NCBI RefSeq assembly: GCF_023973825.1
Contig: NC_090125.1
Coordinates: 2,316,928-2,380,927 of the forward strand
From: Plasmodium brasilianum
Taxonomy: Eukaryota > Apicomplexa > Aconoidasida > Haemosporida > Plasmodiidae
DNA: 64,000 nt
Direction: 5' to 3'
Both the position numbers and the translations under genes were made by a program. Below are positions 11,501 to 20,613 of the stretch, piece after piece; the stretch's first letter is position 1; each line of letters opens with the position of its first letter. The notes beneath the pieces are model-generated. The model ran no database searches and had not been told where the DNA came from. It saw nothing but the letters and a program-made list of their open reading frames with translations.

Positions 11501-12337
11501 GATATGAAAAATATAATATGTGAAAAAATGAACTGTCATTTAGTAAACATATTCACCTTCTCAAATATATTTATATTATATATTGAAAAAGTAATAAACA
11601 CAGAGATGTATAGAAGCATTATTATCTTTATTGTAAAAAGTGTACTACAGAAGAGGATATACAAAATTTATCGCAAATTTATTTGTAAAATAAAAGAAAT
11701 TTATTTAAATGAAAGTAGAGAAGAAACAAAAGACAAGAAAAACTTTTTAGATAAAAAAATAACGGAATTGTATAATATATTACTGCTAGACTTATGTTTT
11801 TGTGAACAAATTTTAGATAAAAATACTATTATAAATAAATACTTTTATGAAAGTCTTATTTCAAGATATAGAGAAAATGAAATTTACTACATGCAAGCGT
11901 GTTTATATTTTATTCATATTTATAAAGAAAAATATAATGTGTACAGCGAAAAAAAAATTAATGAAAATAATACAAAAAAACATCTATTCTTTAAAAAATT
12001 ACATAAAAAAGACACACACACACAAAAAAAAGTAGAAACTAACCCATCTAGCTACTTGTTCAAAATAATAATTGATGATATTTTAGCAGAGCTAAATAAG
12101 TTAGATAATCTTAATAGTATTATTTTTCAAAAACACATACGCCTACTATCTCAAAATATCATAAGAAATTCTTATTTATTATATTACTTATTCGCCCACA
12201 GTTCAACATTAAATAACTTACTATTAAATGTACAAAAAGAGGAGAAGCAAAAATCGCTAGAAATTTTTAATTTTAATGAAATTCATATGATTGATAACAG
12301 TCTTATTGAAGATAAATTGTTCAAGTTTTTTTTTTAA
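8513..12337 (+). CDS. COG1: COG complex subunit 1-like (Golgi vesicle tethering)
   Basis: A 1274-residue single-exon protein, larger than human COG1 (about 980) because of Asn/Lys/Glu-rich insertions. The first 80 residues carry the family signature: DPGEIFKNY, a charged helix starting IDSLRDNIINKE, then KVIDNTIKIKNIYGNVEKI. They align in order with the N-terminal part of COG1/Vps51-type tethers (D-P-x-x-[LI]-F, two coiled-coil helices, A-D-x-I). The rest is mostly helical, with a Glu/His-rich insertion at about residues 355-420. COG1 belongs to lobe A of the conserved oligomeric Golgi complex, which tethers intra-Golgi retrograde vesicles on the cytosolic face. The start could be ATG 8513 or ATG 8537; the second keeps MKVDPGEIF and is equally plausible. 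No signal peptide is expected. The call rests on the N-terminal region only. Confidence 0.6.
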   Translation: MYACESYEMKVDPGEIFKNYNHNETVKCIDSLRDNIINKEDAIKDFLKKKSSKVIDNTIKIKNIYGNVEKIKHNIEYIISNYNKLINDVKSSAGVTFKESCYTKELNESEKNIIKNVWMQKYDKYEFLFNNSFFLLNSEENNYYDFVKKKKEDLINYDCFYLNNYINNIYFDINKKVSEENYIYVVNKVYTDIFICLKILNSILKNEEIRNIYKKIFDSQSSLYYLNSFASKYKENFYEILLKLIYSSYYNLTYNNNCKINAIPKCVIVLLIFYNQKNSQFIDIIKNNLFEEILNARINLINNFIKKKKFLGEKNFLFAKLKTSFKKITYLLLNTKYILLLLIDVKKKDLLEKIKKGEAHKEALEQTREESHEDAREQTPKLKEGEDKITQSDTSTNVQIEQSELTCAKKDTILLKEQEKSDRSVNRKYSDDSTETQGKTFLEIMKNDLFILQDLFHEDKKKEIKKYKEYYNYGINSTNEIKNIMNKNSIENLKLLQKNYSECVNRIYDYMVHLLHLYYYENEYNFICNFLFKEYTSIKLLYNKMKTKILTKEKYFNKFMKDVDFFISNDYLNAIHDQIFEIFFFLFFNKFISAIPFFDTKPINKWKLIIIKLLQILFYNISSMTYEKTFEMERYIFHSFLLNSFYFYYEFYTTDLDSIYTEFCKIEKYSNKNVKSRKNFQKELSEYFLTNKNSSKDKYFHNEFKKIIKEKIHPLMFNAYKLIMYIESKEINSSVNSDFFSTNEEDTTLIDFHKEFNAFMNILKYQKGVPSNISNEHILKKCNMLLIFLKSTTRGKINGEMNFFPSTDDSGVFNNANNEQRVANIVNVSNAANIANEILNYDSSTKLYDQIQRTEDINEEYKELWFYINLTRYNNKQEFSKFLNCYCIGLKERNTLESEKAYNKEISSDKEKYLNDDYYYNYYHNEGDSCISGDIHGDDSNDGAKSEQNFCLNDLKSIYFHIVYHIFKISLKCFCLEHFDNLECYLDFLLNMLSNNDMKNIICEKMNCHLVNIFTFSNIFILYIEKVINTEMYRSIIIFIVKSVLQKRIYKIYRKFICKIKEIYLNESREETKDKKNFLDKKITELYNILLLDLCFCEQILDKNTIINKYFYESLISRYRENEIYYMQACLYFIHIYKEKYNVYSEKKINENNTKKHLFFKKLHKKDTHTQKKVETNPSSYLFKIIIDDILAELNKLDNLNSIIFQKHIRLLSQNIIRNSYLLYYLFAHSSTLNNLLLNVQKEEKQKSLEIFNFNEIHMIDNSLIEDKLFKFFF

Positions 12338-12737
12338 TTTATTTAACTCTTTTAAAAAAAAAAAAAATAAATAGGCATCATAGAATAACGTGTTGTGTGC
12401 TTCGAGTGTGTTTTGCATTTAGATATTGTTTATGTACACATGTACGTGCACATATACTCATTCACGTAGTACAAACAAATTTTTAGTATTATATTTCATT
12501 GCGTTATCATTAAGCCATTAATGCATTATTATTGCGCCATTGTTGTGTAGTCGTTCCACGATGACACTATTTCAACGTTAAATCATAATTGCCCTAATTT
12601 TAGCATATATATTCCACATAATGCGTTACATTATAGACTTTATTATATACATTCTTAAACAACCATCTTATTTTTGAGTATATTGCTATTTTTGTTTACC
12701 TTCACCTTCCTTGTAATTTGTTCTTTTTATAATAAAA
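12338..12737. promoter_or_regulatory. Intergenic region upstream of the thioredoxin-like gene
   Basis: The 400 nt separate two genes on the + strand. The part at about 12500-12600 is less AT-rich than most spacers here (several GCGCC/CGTT/CACGATG words), and may be 5' UTR of the next gene. No coding frame is convincing. Confidence 0.35.
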
Positions 12738-13100
12738 ATGAAAAAAGCCGAAGATAAAATATATCAGGAAATACATAATGAAGAAGAATATAAAAAATTA
12801 TTTGATGAAAAAAATGACATTCTTTATATAATAGACGTCTATACCAAATGGTGTGGACCATGCCTTTTCACTTTTGAAATAATTAATAAGATTTATAAAA
12901 GTTATTGTACCTTTTCACAAAGTGTCAAAATATTTGCTGTATGTGCACAAACAATTGCATCATTAAAAAATTATGACAATAACTCGAAACCCTTTTATAT
13001 AATATTAAAAAATGGAGAAATTATTGGGCAAATCATAGGCTGTAACACACCGCATATATTTTCATTGATCGATGAACATTTGGAGAATAAGTTGAATTGA
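12738..13100 (+). CDS. Thioredoxin-like protein, axonemal TXNDC3/dynein-LC type
   Basis: The 120-residue protein is a single thioredoxin fold. It has the intact redox motif WCGPC (about residues 35-39) in the context IIDVYTKWCGPCLF, a cis-proline in KPFYIILKNGE (about residue 84) and the closing GEIIGQIIG strand. The DVY-x-x-WCGPC context and the poorly charged second half (ANDVKIFAV-like strand, then PFYIILKNG) resemble the thioredoxin domains of TXNDC3/TXNDC6 and Chlamydomonas outer-arm dynein light chains more than cytosolic thioredoxin. Plasmodium builds axonemes only in male gametes, so a role in gamete flagella is a reasonable inference. A general thioredoxin-like redox protein is the alternative. 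There is no targeting sequence. The active-site assignment is direct from sequence. Confidence 0.75.
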   Translation: MKKAEDKIYQEIHNEEEYKKLFDEKNDILYIIDVYTKWCGPCLFTFEIINKIYKSYCTFSQSVKIFAVCAQTIASLKNYDNNSKPFYIILKNGEIIGQIIGCNTPHIFSLIDEHLENKLN

Positions 13101-13421
13101 AATTTTTTTTTTTTTTTTGCAAAATTACTAGGAAAAGAAATACCTAAGATAAATAAAATAAATTAAGTGCACAAAATATATGTAACAGAAATTATGGAGA
13201 AATATGAAGGGAAACAAAATACAAAAAATTATAAAAAATATATAAACGGGTAGTCGAAACACTGTAGTGGTATTAACAAAACTTATAGAAGAAGGAATGT
13301 AATACGTAAATCTAACAATAACAAAATTTTAAAAAATGGTAAATATAATAACATACATTCAGCAAAAAAGGGATACTCCAAAGGGAAGCGTACACATATA
13401 TATTATTTCAGCCCAAACACA

Positions 13422-13461
<40 letters not shown>

Positions 13462-13753
13462 CAAGTATACTTATGTGTGTTCATTTATGCATAATTAATT
13501 TCATTTCTGTACGTACGCATTTACAGCGCTTGAAATGTACATCCATCAGATATATATGGGGAAAATGTTTTCATTATTATGTATATTCCAAAAAAAAAAA
13601 AAAAAATCCTTTTTTTAATTGCAGTTACTACACTATGACGTAAATTTGATCAACTTATATTTTTATATAACCCTTTTTGGTAAACTTATATTATTACTAT
13701 TATCATTAGCGTTTTATTTCACTTTCTTTCATTTTATGTCTACAACAAGATTA
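13101..13753. other. Convergent intergenic region; (TA)n microsatellite
   Basis: This is the shared 3' flank of the thioredoxin-like gene (+) and ValRS (-). It holds a (TA)n tract of about 36 bp (about 13422-13457) and A/T runs. I see no gene. Confidence 0.5.
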
Positions 13754-16700
13754 TCAATTTTTCAAGCATTCATTAATTTCAATTATAATATTTGATATAT
13801 CCAGTATTTGAGAATTTAATTGCTCCACTTTTTCCATATATAAATTTCTGACTTGTTCAGGAACTTTTTGTTCGTAATTTGGATCATTAATTTTTTTTAA
13901 ATACGAATCTAAAGAATTCTGTAACTTTTTATTTTTATTTACCATATTAAGTAACAAGGGTTTAAGATATTCTTCCGTCGACTGGACATATATAATAAAT
14001 TGGTTCGAAATAATATCTTTTAGACATTTTTTAATTTGAATTTTTAATTCCTGCGATAATTCATCCACATTGTAATTAACTATACTTAGGGATGATAGCT
14101 TGGCTAATACTTGGATTTTACTTTTTACTTTTTCGATAAAAATTTCATCTGCTTTATTTTTTGCAGCAATAAAACAATTTAGCTTAGATTTTGGAGGAAT
14201 TTCAAGATTTGAAATAAAAGATCTAAATTGCTTAACAATGATCATAAATGTATTCATTTCTAAATTAACTTGTTCATTATTCCACAATTCTACATATTCT
14301 GGATAACTAGCTATGGAAATAGAATCAAATTTGTATGCTTCTGCTGCAATTTTGTGATATAATTCTTCTGTTATGAATGGAGATATTGGATGTAGAAGTC
14401 TAAGGCCATAATCAAGACACGCATGCAGCGTTTTATTTGCTTCAAGCCCATCATCCATTTTACTATCAGTTAGTACACCATCAGGGTTATCAGTTGTATT
14501 AACAGCAGTGTAATTAGTAGTTTTACTACCAGATGGTACATCATCTTGTCTCTTTTCATTTGGTAACTGCTTATTTTGTACATCTCCTTGCGAATCTGTA
14601 TTTAGGCGTGCCTTTATTAGTTCTAAATAAATATCACATAAATCGTATAGCCAAAAATTGTACGAAGCAAATGCTACTTCCGAAAAATTATACGCATTAA
14701 AATTTTCATTTGCACTTTTAATATATATATTTAATCTATGTAAAATCCATTTGTCCTCCCACTTAACGGTTTTGACATATTCAGGTTTGTAAAGTAAAAT
14801 ATTATAATTATCATAATTTTCTGGTAATGTCTTTAGAAAAAATTTGACAGCATTCCATAATTTATTGCAAAAATGTCTATATCCAATAATTCTATTAATA
14901 TCTAAATTTACATTTCTTCCTTGTTTTAAGTAGGTTAGTAGACCAAACCTTAAGGCATCTGTACCACATTCAGGTATACCCTTTGGGAATTCTTTTTTTT
15001 GTAATTCTATAGCTCTTTTAATTTCTTTTTCTGGTAAATTTCCTTCATATAATTTCTGATGTAACCCTTCTAGTGTTATTCCATCAATAATATCTAGAGG
15101 ATCCACAACATTTCCTTTACTTTTGCTCATCTTTTCTCCTTTCGAATCTCTTATCATAGCATGTAAATATATTGTATTAAATGGTAACTTTTTCATTAAA
15201 TGTATGGAAACTATTACCATTCTAGCTACCCAAAAAAATAATATATCCTGACCAGTTTCTAAAATAGTATTCGGGAAGAAATTTTCTATGTCTTCTGTTT
15301 GTTCTGGCCATCCTAATGAACTAAAGGGAACTAAAGAAGAAGAAAACCACGTATCCAGGACATCTTCATCTTGAATTAATTCAAACTGTTTATCTTCTCC
15401 TATTAACTTTTTTGCTTTCTCTATGCATTCCTCATGGGAATTCCCAACTACCCATTGCTCCTGACCTTGTTCATAAGGATTCAAGCAGATATTGTTATTA
15501 TGGATGCTTGTCTGACTTCTATTTTGTCCATTACTTTGTCCACTATTTTGATTTTCTGCGCCTGCGCTTTCCCCTGTTAAGTCATCTTTCATTATAATTT
15601 TATATGCAGGAATCCGATGACCCCACCATAACTGTCTTGATATACACCAGTCCCTAGCATTTTCTAGCCAATAAAACCAGGTATTTATGTGTTGTGCAGG
15701 AATAATTGCTAGTTCCTTAGTCTTCACATAACTGATCGCCTGTTTAGCTAGCTCTGAGCAATTTAAATACCATTGAGGAATAAGCATATATTCAATGATA
15801 TCATTGCTTCTTGAGCATAAGGGTAAGGACATGGAATTAGGAATTTTATCTGACAATAAATTTCGTTTTTTTAATTCTTCTTGAATTTTAAACCTACATT
15901 CAAATCGATGTAAACCTGCAAATAATTCTCCTCCGTTTTCATTAATATGTCCATCTAATGTAAATATATTAATATATTTTAAATTATGTCTTTTCATCAT
16001 TTCATAGTCATTTTTATCATGTGCTGGTGTAATTTTTACTGCCCCTGTACCATATTCCATATCAACATATGTATCAGCAATAACAATTAATTTTCTATCC
16101 AAAATGAAAGGATGAATTAATTCTTTTCCTACTAAATGAGAATATCTTTTATCATTTGGATGTACTGCCACTGCGACATCTCCTAACATTGTTTCAATAC
16201 GAGTTGTTGCAATTTCAATTTTTTCTTGACTATCTTTTATTTGATAAAAAAATTTATATAAAACACCTACTTCTACTAAATGATCAAAAGAAGGGATTTT
16301 AATTTTTGTTGGTTTTTTAATTTCTTCAAGATTAACCTCTATATCTGATAAAGCAGTTTTCAAATGAGGACACCAGGCTACTAATCTATTATCTCGATAT
16401 ATTAGTCCACTATCGTAAAATCTAATAAATGCTTCTTTAACAGCAATAGACAAATTCTCATTCATGGTAAAATATTCTCTTGACCAGTCAACGGATGCAC
16501 CTATTCTTCTTATTTGGTTATTTATTTTATTACCATGCAAATTTTTCCACTCATATATTTTTTTTACAAATTCATCTCTTCCATAATCATGTCTTACTTT
16601 TTTCTCTTTTTTATATAACATTTTTTCAACAACGGTTTGAGTTGCTATACCTGCATGGTCTGTCCCAGGTATATATAACGTTAAATAATTTTTCATTCTT

Positions 16701-17023
16701 TTATATCTAACTAACGAATCCTGAATAGCTATTGTTAATGTATGACCAATATGTAACGTTCCAGTAATATTAGGAGGCGGTAATACAATTACAAATTTAT
16801 TTGCATTATCTTTAATTTTTATTAATTCTTTTTTTGGTTTAAAATAGTCATTTTGTTCCCAAAATGTATACCACTTTGATTCCACACTTTTAGGATCATA
16901 TGCATCCTTCATAGATTTTAAATTCTCCTTCAAATTTCTGTTTTCCATGTTCTTTACTTTACTATATCTTGCACACGTTTGATATTTGTAGAACAATATT
17001 CTTCTTAGTAAAGTTTTTCTCAT
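13754..17023 (-). CDS. ValRS: Valyl-tRNA synthetase
   Basis: A 1089-residue class I aminoacyl-tRNA synthetase that charges tRNA-Val. It shows the N-terminal ESKWYTFWEQNDYF segment, PPPNITGTLHIGHTLT (HIGH signature), the editing CP1 domain with TPAHDKNDYE, the GEKMSKSKGNVVDP catalytic loop, an anticodon-binding domain and a C-terminal coiled coil beginning near LYMEKVEQLN. The open frame extends 49 codons further up, but that part lies in a GGGAAATGTAT tandem repeat and encodes a repetitive Phe/Pro/His string. The ATG at 17023 gives a length near the roughly 1090 residues I recall for the falciparum enzyme. The first 25 residues (MRKTLLRRILFYKYQTCARY...) are basic and lack acids, like a mitochondrial or plastid-type presequence. 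A second Met 25 residues on (MENRNLK) could start a cytosolic form. Asn/Gln/Ser-rich inserts sit near residue 520 and before the C-terminal region. Confidence 0.95.
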   Translation of the reverse strand: MRKTLLRRILFYKYQTCARYSKVKNMENRNLKENLKSMKDAYDPKSVESKWYTFWEQNDYFKPKKELIKIKDNANKFVIVLPPPNITGTLHIGHTLTIAIQDSLVRYKRMKNYLTLYIPGTDHAGIATQTVVEKMLYKKEKKVRHDYGRDEFVKKIYEWKNLHGNKINNQIRRIGASVDWSREYFTMNENLSIAVKEAFIRFYDSGLIYRDNRLVAWCPHLKTALSDIEVNLEEIKKPTKIKIPSFDHLVEVGVLYKFFYQIKDSQEKIEIATTRIETMLGDVAVAVHPNDKRYSHLVGKELIHPFILDRKLIVIADTYVDMEYGTGAVKITPAHDKNDYEMMKRHNLKYINIFTLDGHINENGGELFAGLHRFECRFKIQEELKKRNLLSDKIPNSMSLPLCSRSNDIIEYMLIPQWYLNCSELAKQAISYVKTKELAIIPAQHINTWFYWLENARDWCISRQLWWGHRIPAYKIIMKDDLTGESAGAENQNSGQSNGQNRSQTSIHNNNICLNPYEQGQEQWVVGNSHEECIEKAKKLIGEDKQFELIQDEDVLDTWFSSSLVPFSSLGWPEQTEDIENFFPNTILETGQDILFFWVARMVIVSIHLMKKLPFNTIYLHAMIRDSKGEKMSKSKGNVVDPLDIIDGITLEGLHQKLYEGNLPEKEIKRAIELQKKEFPKGIPECGTDALRFGLLTYLKQGRNVNLDINRIIGYRHFCNKLWNAVKFFLKTLPENYDNYNILLYKPEYVKTVKWEDKWILHRLNIYIKSANENFNAYNFSEVAFASYNFWLYDLCDIYLELIKARLNTDSQGDVQNKQLPNEKRQDDVPSGSKTTNYTAVNTTDNPDGVLTDSKMDDGLEANKTLHACLDYGLRLLHPISPFITEELYHKIAAEAYKFDSISIASYPEYVELWNNEQVNLEMNTFMIIVKQFRSFISNLEIPPKSKLNCFIAAKNKADEIFIEKVKSKIQVLAKLSSLSIVNYNVDELSQELKIQIKKCLKDIISNQFIIYVQSTEEYLKPLLLNMVNKNKKLQNSLDSYLKKINDPNYEQKVPEQVRNLYMEKVEQLNSQILDISNIIIEINECLKN

Positions 17024-17040
17024 GCAAATGAGGTAAAGAT

Positions 17041-17185
17041 GAGACGCTAATGGTACAGGGAAAATGTATGGAAAATGTATGGGAAATGTATGGGAAATAT
17101 ATGGGAAGGGTAAGGGAAAAGTAGCAGAAAATGTATGGAAAAAGCTGGGGAACACGTAAGGGAAAAGCATTGAAAAAGAATGGAA
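17041..17185. repeat. Degenerate GGGAAAATGTAT minisatellite
   Basis: Eleven to twelve copies of a roughly 10-12-bp unit, GGGAAA(A/T)(T/G)GTATG and relatives, lie directly upstream of the ValRS start. On the minus strand all three frames stay open and read Phe/Pro/Ser/His-rich strings, which explains the spurious upward extension of the ValRS frame. Confidence 0.7.
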
Positions 17186-17660
17186 AAATTAATGGGAAAC
17201 GTAAAATGAACACTAAATATTACGCTTTTATGTACTACCTTTTTATAATCACTTCCAGCAAAATATATTATAAGGTAAAACTTGGGTGCTATATGCAAAA
17301 CTTTTTTTCTCCTAAATGTCTACTAGCCCTTTTGCACTTGGTGAACATGTACATAACAATTTGTCTACATTTGAAAATGCAGAAATTATGGTACATATGT
17401 AGCGATATATATGCCGTATTTACCTTACACTTCTGTGCCCCACTAATTATATATACTATATATGTACATGCTTATGTATGTGTTGTTACACCTCTGAATA
17501 AATTTTCTACAGGTTAAAATTACATCATATATAGCACTCTTTCTAGTTTTCCTAAGTATTATGCTTTTATAATATATATAAAAATAGGTACGGGTTTACA
17601 TATATATATGTATATACATATATAAATATATGAGTTTATATATATGTACGGTATCTACTC

Positions 17661-17830
17661 AGCTTCTCCCGTTCGAAGTTCAAATGAATATAACTAAATA
17701 TAGTTATTCCTTCACAAATTAGAATAAATATTGCGTTAGTTCGATGATTGTTTCAATTTGTTCATCACATAAATGCATTCCACTGGAATGTCCTATTTCA
17801 TGGAAATGATAAACAGGTTTCACTATTTGG
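17661..17830. other. Hairpin-bearing GC-richer island (candidate structured RNA or regulatory element)
   Basis: The island is about 31% GC in a flank that is nearer 20%. Three perfect inverted repeats follow one another: ATAACTA-AATA-TAGTTAT (17690-17707), CATTCC-ACT-GGAATG (17776-17790) and ATTTC-ATG-GAAAT (17795-17807). A TTCGAA palindrome lies near 17672. It may be a non-coding RNA on either strand, part of the ValRS leader, or palindromic binding sites. It is not a tRNA: I could not fit a cloverleaf around the GTTCGAA. Confidence 0.3.
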
Positions 17831-18760
17831 TTCAATGTTTTATATATAAAGTTCAGATACACTTATTATCTTTGTTCTCAGTATTTTGTAATTTTTAATT
17901 TGTTCCCTTTTTTTTTTTTTTTTTTTTTTACCTTTTTTTTATACCTTTGCCTAAGCCTTGTATTACTTATTCTGCTACGTTTTATTTGCCAAATTTACAG
18001 GTGAACAAATTGTTGTTTGGCATGCTTGGTATTTGCTTTATTTTATAGAAATATAACCTCACTGCTGTTTAGGCATGTATAGGAGTGCGTCATAATAAAA
18101 ACATACTATTTTCAAAAGGAAAACAATAATATATTATATAATTGATAAATAACCAACCATCTATATTTTATAAAATTAAAATAAATATTTGTTCTGAATA
18201 TTATATGGTTGTCAATAAATACATTTTGTTGGTTCGAAACATTTTTTAAAAATACTGTATTTATATGTATACTTAATGAGTTTAATTGTTTCTCCTAATT
18301 TTGTGTACTGTAAATTTTATATTAAAGAATGGTTTTAAAAAAAAGAAATAGAAAAAAAGGAAAAGAAGAATACATAAGAAAAAAAAAAAAAAATGTAAAT
18401 TTTAAGTGGTAAAACTTTAAGAACATATATTACGCTTAAAATAAAACAGAAAACTATGTATATTTGCCCAAGCCCTGAAAGGAGAGGAGCAGGATTTCCA
18501 GATATAATATGTATGAATTATGTATATGCATAAATATGCATGTGCTGCTACATGGGTATATGTATATATTTAAATACATACGCTTCTTAATATAAATGTG
18601 CAAAAATTTTTAGATTAAATAACCGATTTTTAACCCATTATCATTATACTCATTTTGTGATCAAATTTTTCGCGTTTTTTCATTTTAATTGTGAATAGAT
18701 TTATTTAACTTACTTTTGAAGAAAACAGTAGATAACTTTCCCCTCTCTGCTCACAACAAA

Positions 18761-20600
18761 CTATTTTTGAATTTTTTTTGCGGCTCCTTCCATCTGTTGG
18801 TTACTAGCTAATTTATTTTTATATTCGTTTTCAAATATGTTGGATTGGTTATATGTCGATTTCATAACACCAGCTTCGTTCACTGTAGTGCTCAGAGGAT
18901 AGATATATTTATTATTATTATTATTATTATTATTTGGATCATGATTTTTGTTTACCCCAATTTTACCCCCAACAAAAGTTACAAAATTATGAACATAATT
19001 ATTGTTATTACTCAAGTTGGAAAGAAGTATATCCGTAAAGGTGTAACTTTTTTTTATTGTATCATTAATAATATAAAGAAGACCATCATATTTTGAAGTA
19101 ATTAGAAAATTATTCGATGAAGCAATAATGTTACTACTTTTCATCTTTAAATTATGGTACGAGTTAATTTTAAAATTATTCTGCTTTGTAAATTTTTCAT
19201 TTATGAATTTATTCTTAGTATAATTCATAATACTGTTGTTAACTATGCTATAATGATCGATGTATAGCTTGTTTTTATTTTTACATTTTTCATCATGCAT
19301 TTTGCTATTATATTTGCAGTTCTCATCGCTTTCTTTCATCCAGTTGTTGTTCCATAGGCTGTGGAACTTAAAACAACTTTTGTCGCCTTTTTCATAAAAC
19401 GTATGTCCGTTTGTATGGCAGTAATTTTTGCTTAATAAATGAGTACTTAAGAGACTGACCCCATTGCCCATATGTACTTCACTAGTTACTTCATTGTTTG
19501 TGGAAAGTCCTTATGTATTAGGAGAGCTGTTTTTCACTGAACGATATAAAGTTAATTTATTTAATGAATTATTTACCTTCATCATGTAAAAATTATTAGA
19601 ACCAGATGAGCAATTTTTTTTTTTTTTATTATCAGCACTGTTATCATTCTTATAGGCACTGTCATCATTCTTATCGTTATTGTAATCATTCTTATCATTA
19701 TTGTAATCACTCATATCGTTATTGTAATCACTCATATCGTTATTGTAATCATTCTTATCGTTATTGTAATCACCCATATCGTTATTGTAATCATTCATAT
19801 CGTTAATGTAATCATTCTTATCGTCATTGTAATCATTCATATCGTTATTTTAATCATTCTTATCATTATTGTAATCACCCATATCGTTATTGTAATCATT
19901 CATATCGTTAATGTAATCATTCTTATCGTCATTGTAATCATTCATATCGTTATTTTAATCATTCTTATCATTATTGTAATCACCCATATCGTTATTGTAA
20001 TCATTCATATCGTTAATGTAATCATTCTTATCGTCATTGTAATCATTCATATCGTTATTTTAATCATTCTTATCGTTATTGTAATCACCCATATCGTTAT
20101 TGTAATCATTCATATCGTTAATGTAATCATTCTTATCGTCATTGTAATCATTCATATCGTTATTTTAATCATTCTTATCATTATTGTAATCACCCATATC
20201 GTTATTGTAATCATTCATAGCGTCATTATTATAACTATTATCATCGTTTTCATAATTCTTCATTTTAGATGTGGACAAAAAGCTAGTGCAACTTTTAAAA
20301 AATTCTGGCATAATAGCAGAACTGTCCTTTTGAATTATGTTTCTCCTGATATTTTCAACTTTTTTGCTTTTTTTGTACTTTCTTATATACCTTGTACTTC
20401 CGCCAACCGCATTATCTGTCGCTCCCTCATTTTGTCGTTTAATACGCTTTTTTTCATTATTTAATTTTTTTTCCTCTCCCTTTGTAGCATCCATGGATGA
20501 AATAAAATTATAATTTTTGGAAGCAATCATTTTGACCATTGTCCCTCTTATTATTAGTAAAAATGATATCCATCTTATTGCCACTGTTAGAGGTGGAGGA
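18761..20600 (-). pseudogene. Interrupted 3' coding remnant of the large Asn-rich gene
   Basis: One frame stays readable from about 20590 down to 18761 with five TAA interruptions, at 20165-20167, 20060-20062, 19955-19957, 19850-19852 and 19511-19513. The pieces look like real Plasmodium protein. Before the repeats there is a Lys-rich segment (KKRIKRQNEGATDNAVGG, then KKYKKSKKVENIRR-like residues). Then comes a pentapeptide repeat of the DYNND type, then 240 residues of mixed composition, for example NNFLITSKYDGLLYIIND and NYVHNFVTFVGGKIGV. The last TAA joins two segments in the same frame with no shift. The frame differs from both candidate ends of the upstream 2512-codon frame. I read it as the decaying C-terminal part of that gene. 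Introns or assembly errors could explain the frame changes, but not the repeated stops. Confidence 0.55.
19660..20215 (-). repeat. 15-bp coding repeat organised in 105-bp higher-order units
   Basis: The base unit is 15 bp and encodes the pentapeptide DYNND or variants (read on the minus strand, GATTACAATAACGAT). Seven units form a 105-bp higher-order repeat, present four times with almost no divergence between about 19800 and 20215. In each higher-order copy one unit has TAC changed to TAA. That places a stop every 105 bp, at 19852, 19957, 20062 and 20167 (codon 5' ends). Confidence 0.85.
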
Positions 20601-20613
20601 AACTAAAAAATGA

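Larger units (their letters stand above)
17024..18760. promoter_or_regulatory. 5' flank of ValRS with repeats and hairpins
   Basis: The 1.7-kb stretch lies between the ValRS start and the end of the decayed coding region at 18761. It contains the GGGAAATGTATG-type repeat (17041-17185), a GC-richer hairpin cluster (17661-17830), a T-run at about 17910-17930 and a short GC-rich patch (about 18467-18505). No open frame looks like a gene, but ValRS promoter and leader sequences should be here. Confidence 0.45.

Noticed and set aside
17024..17170. 49-codon upstream extension of ValRS
   Set aside because: It runs through a 10-12-bp tandem repeat, is Phe/Pro/His-rich, and all three frames are open there; the ATG at 17023 gives the expected length.
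17661..17690. tRNA-like GTTCGAA box
   Set aside because: No acceptor stem, anticodon arm or A box could be fitted around it on either strand.
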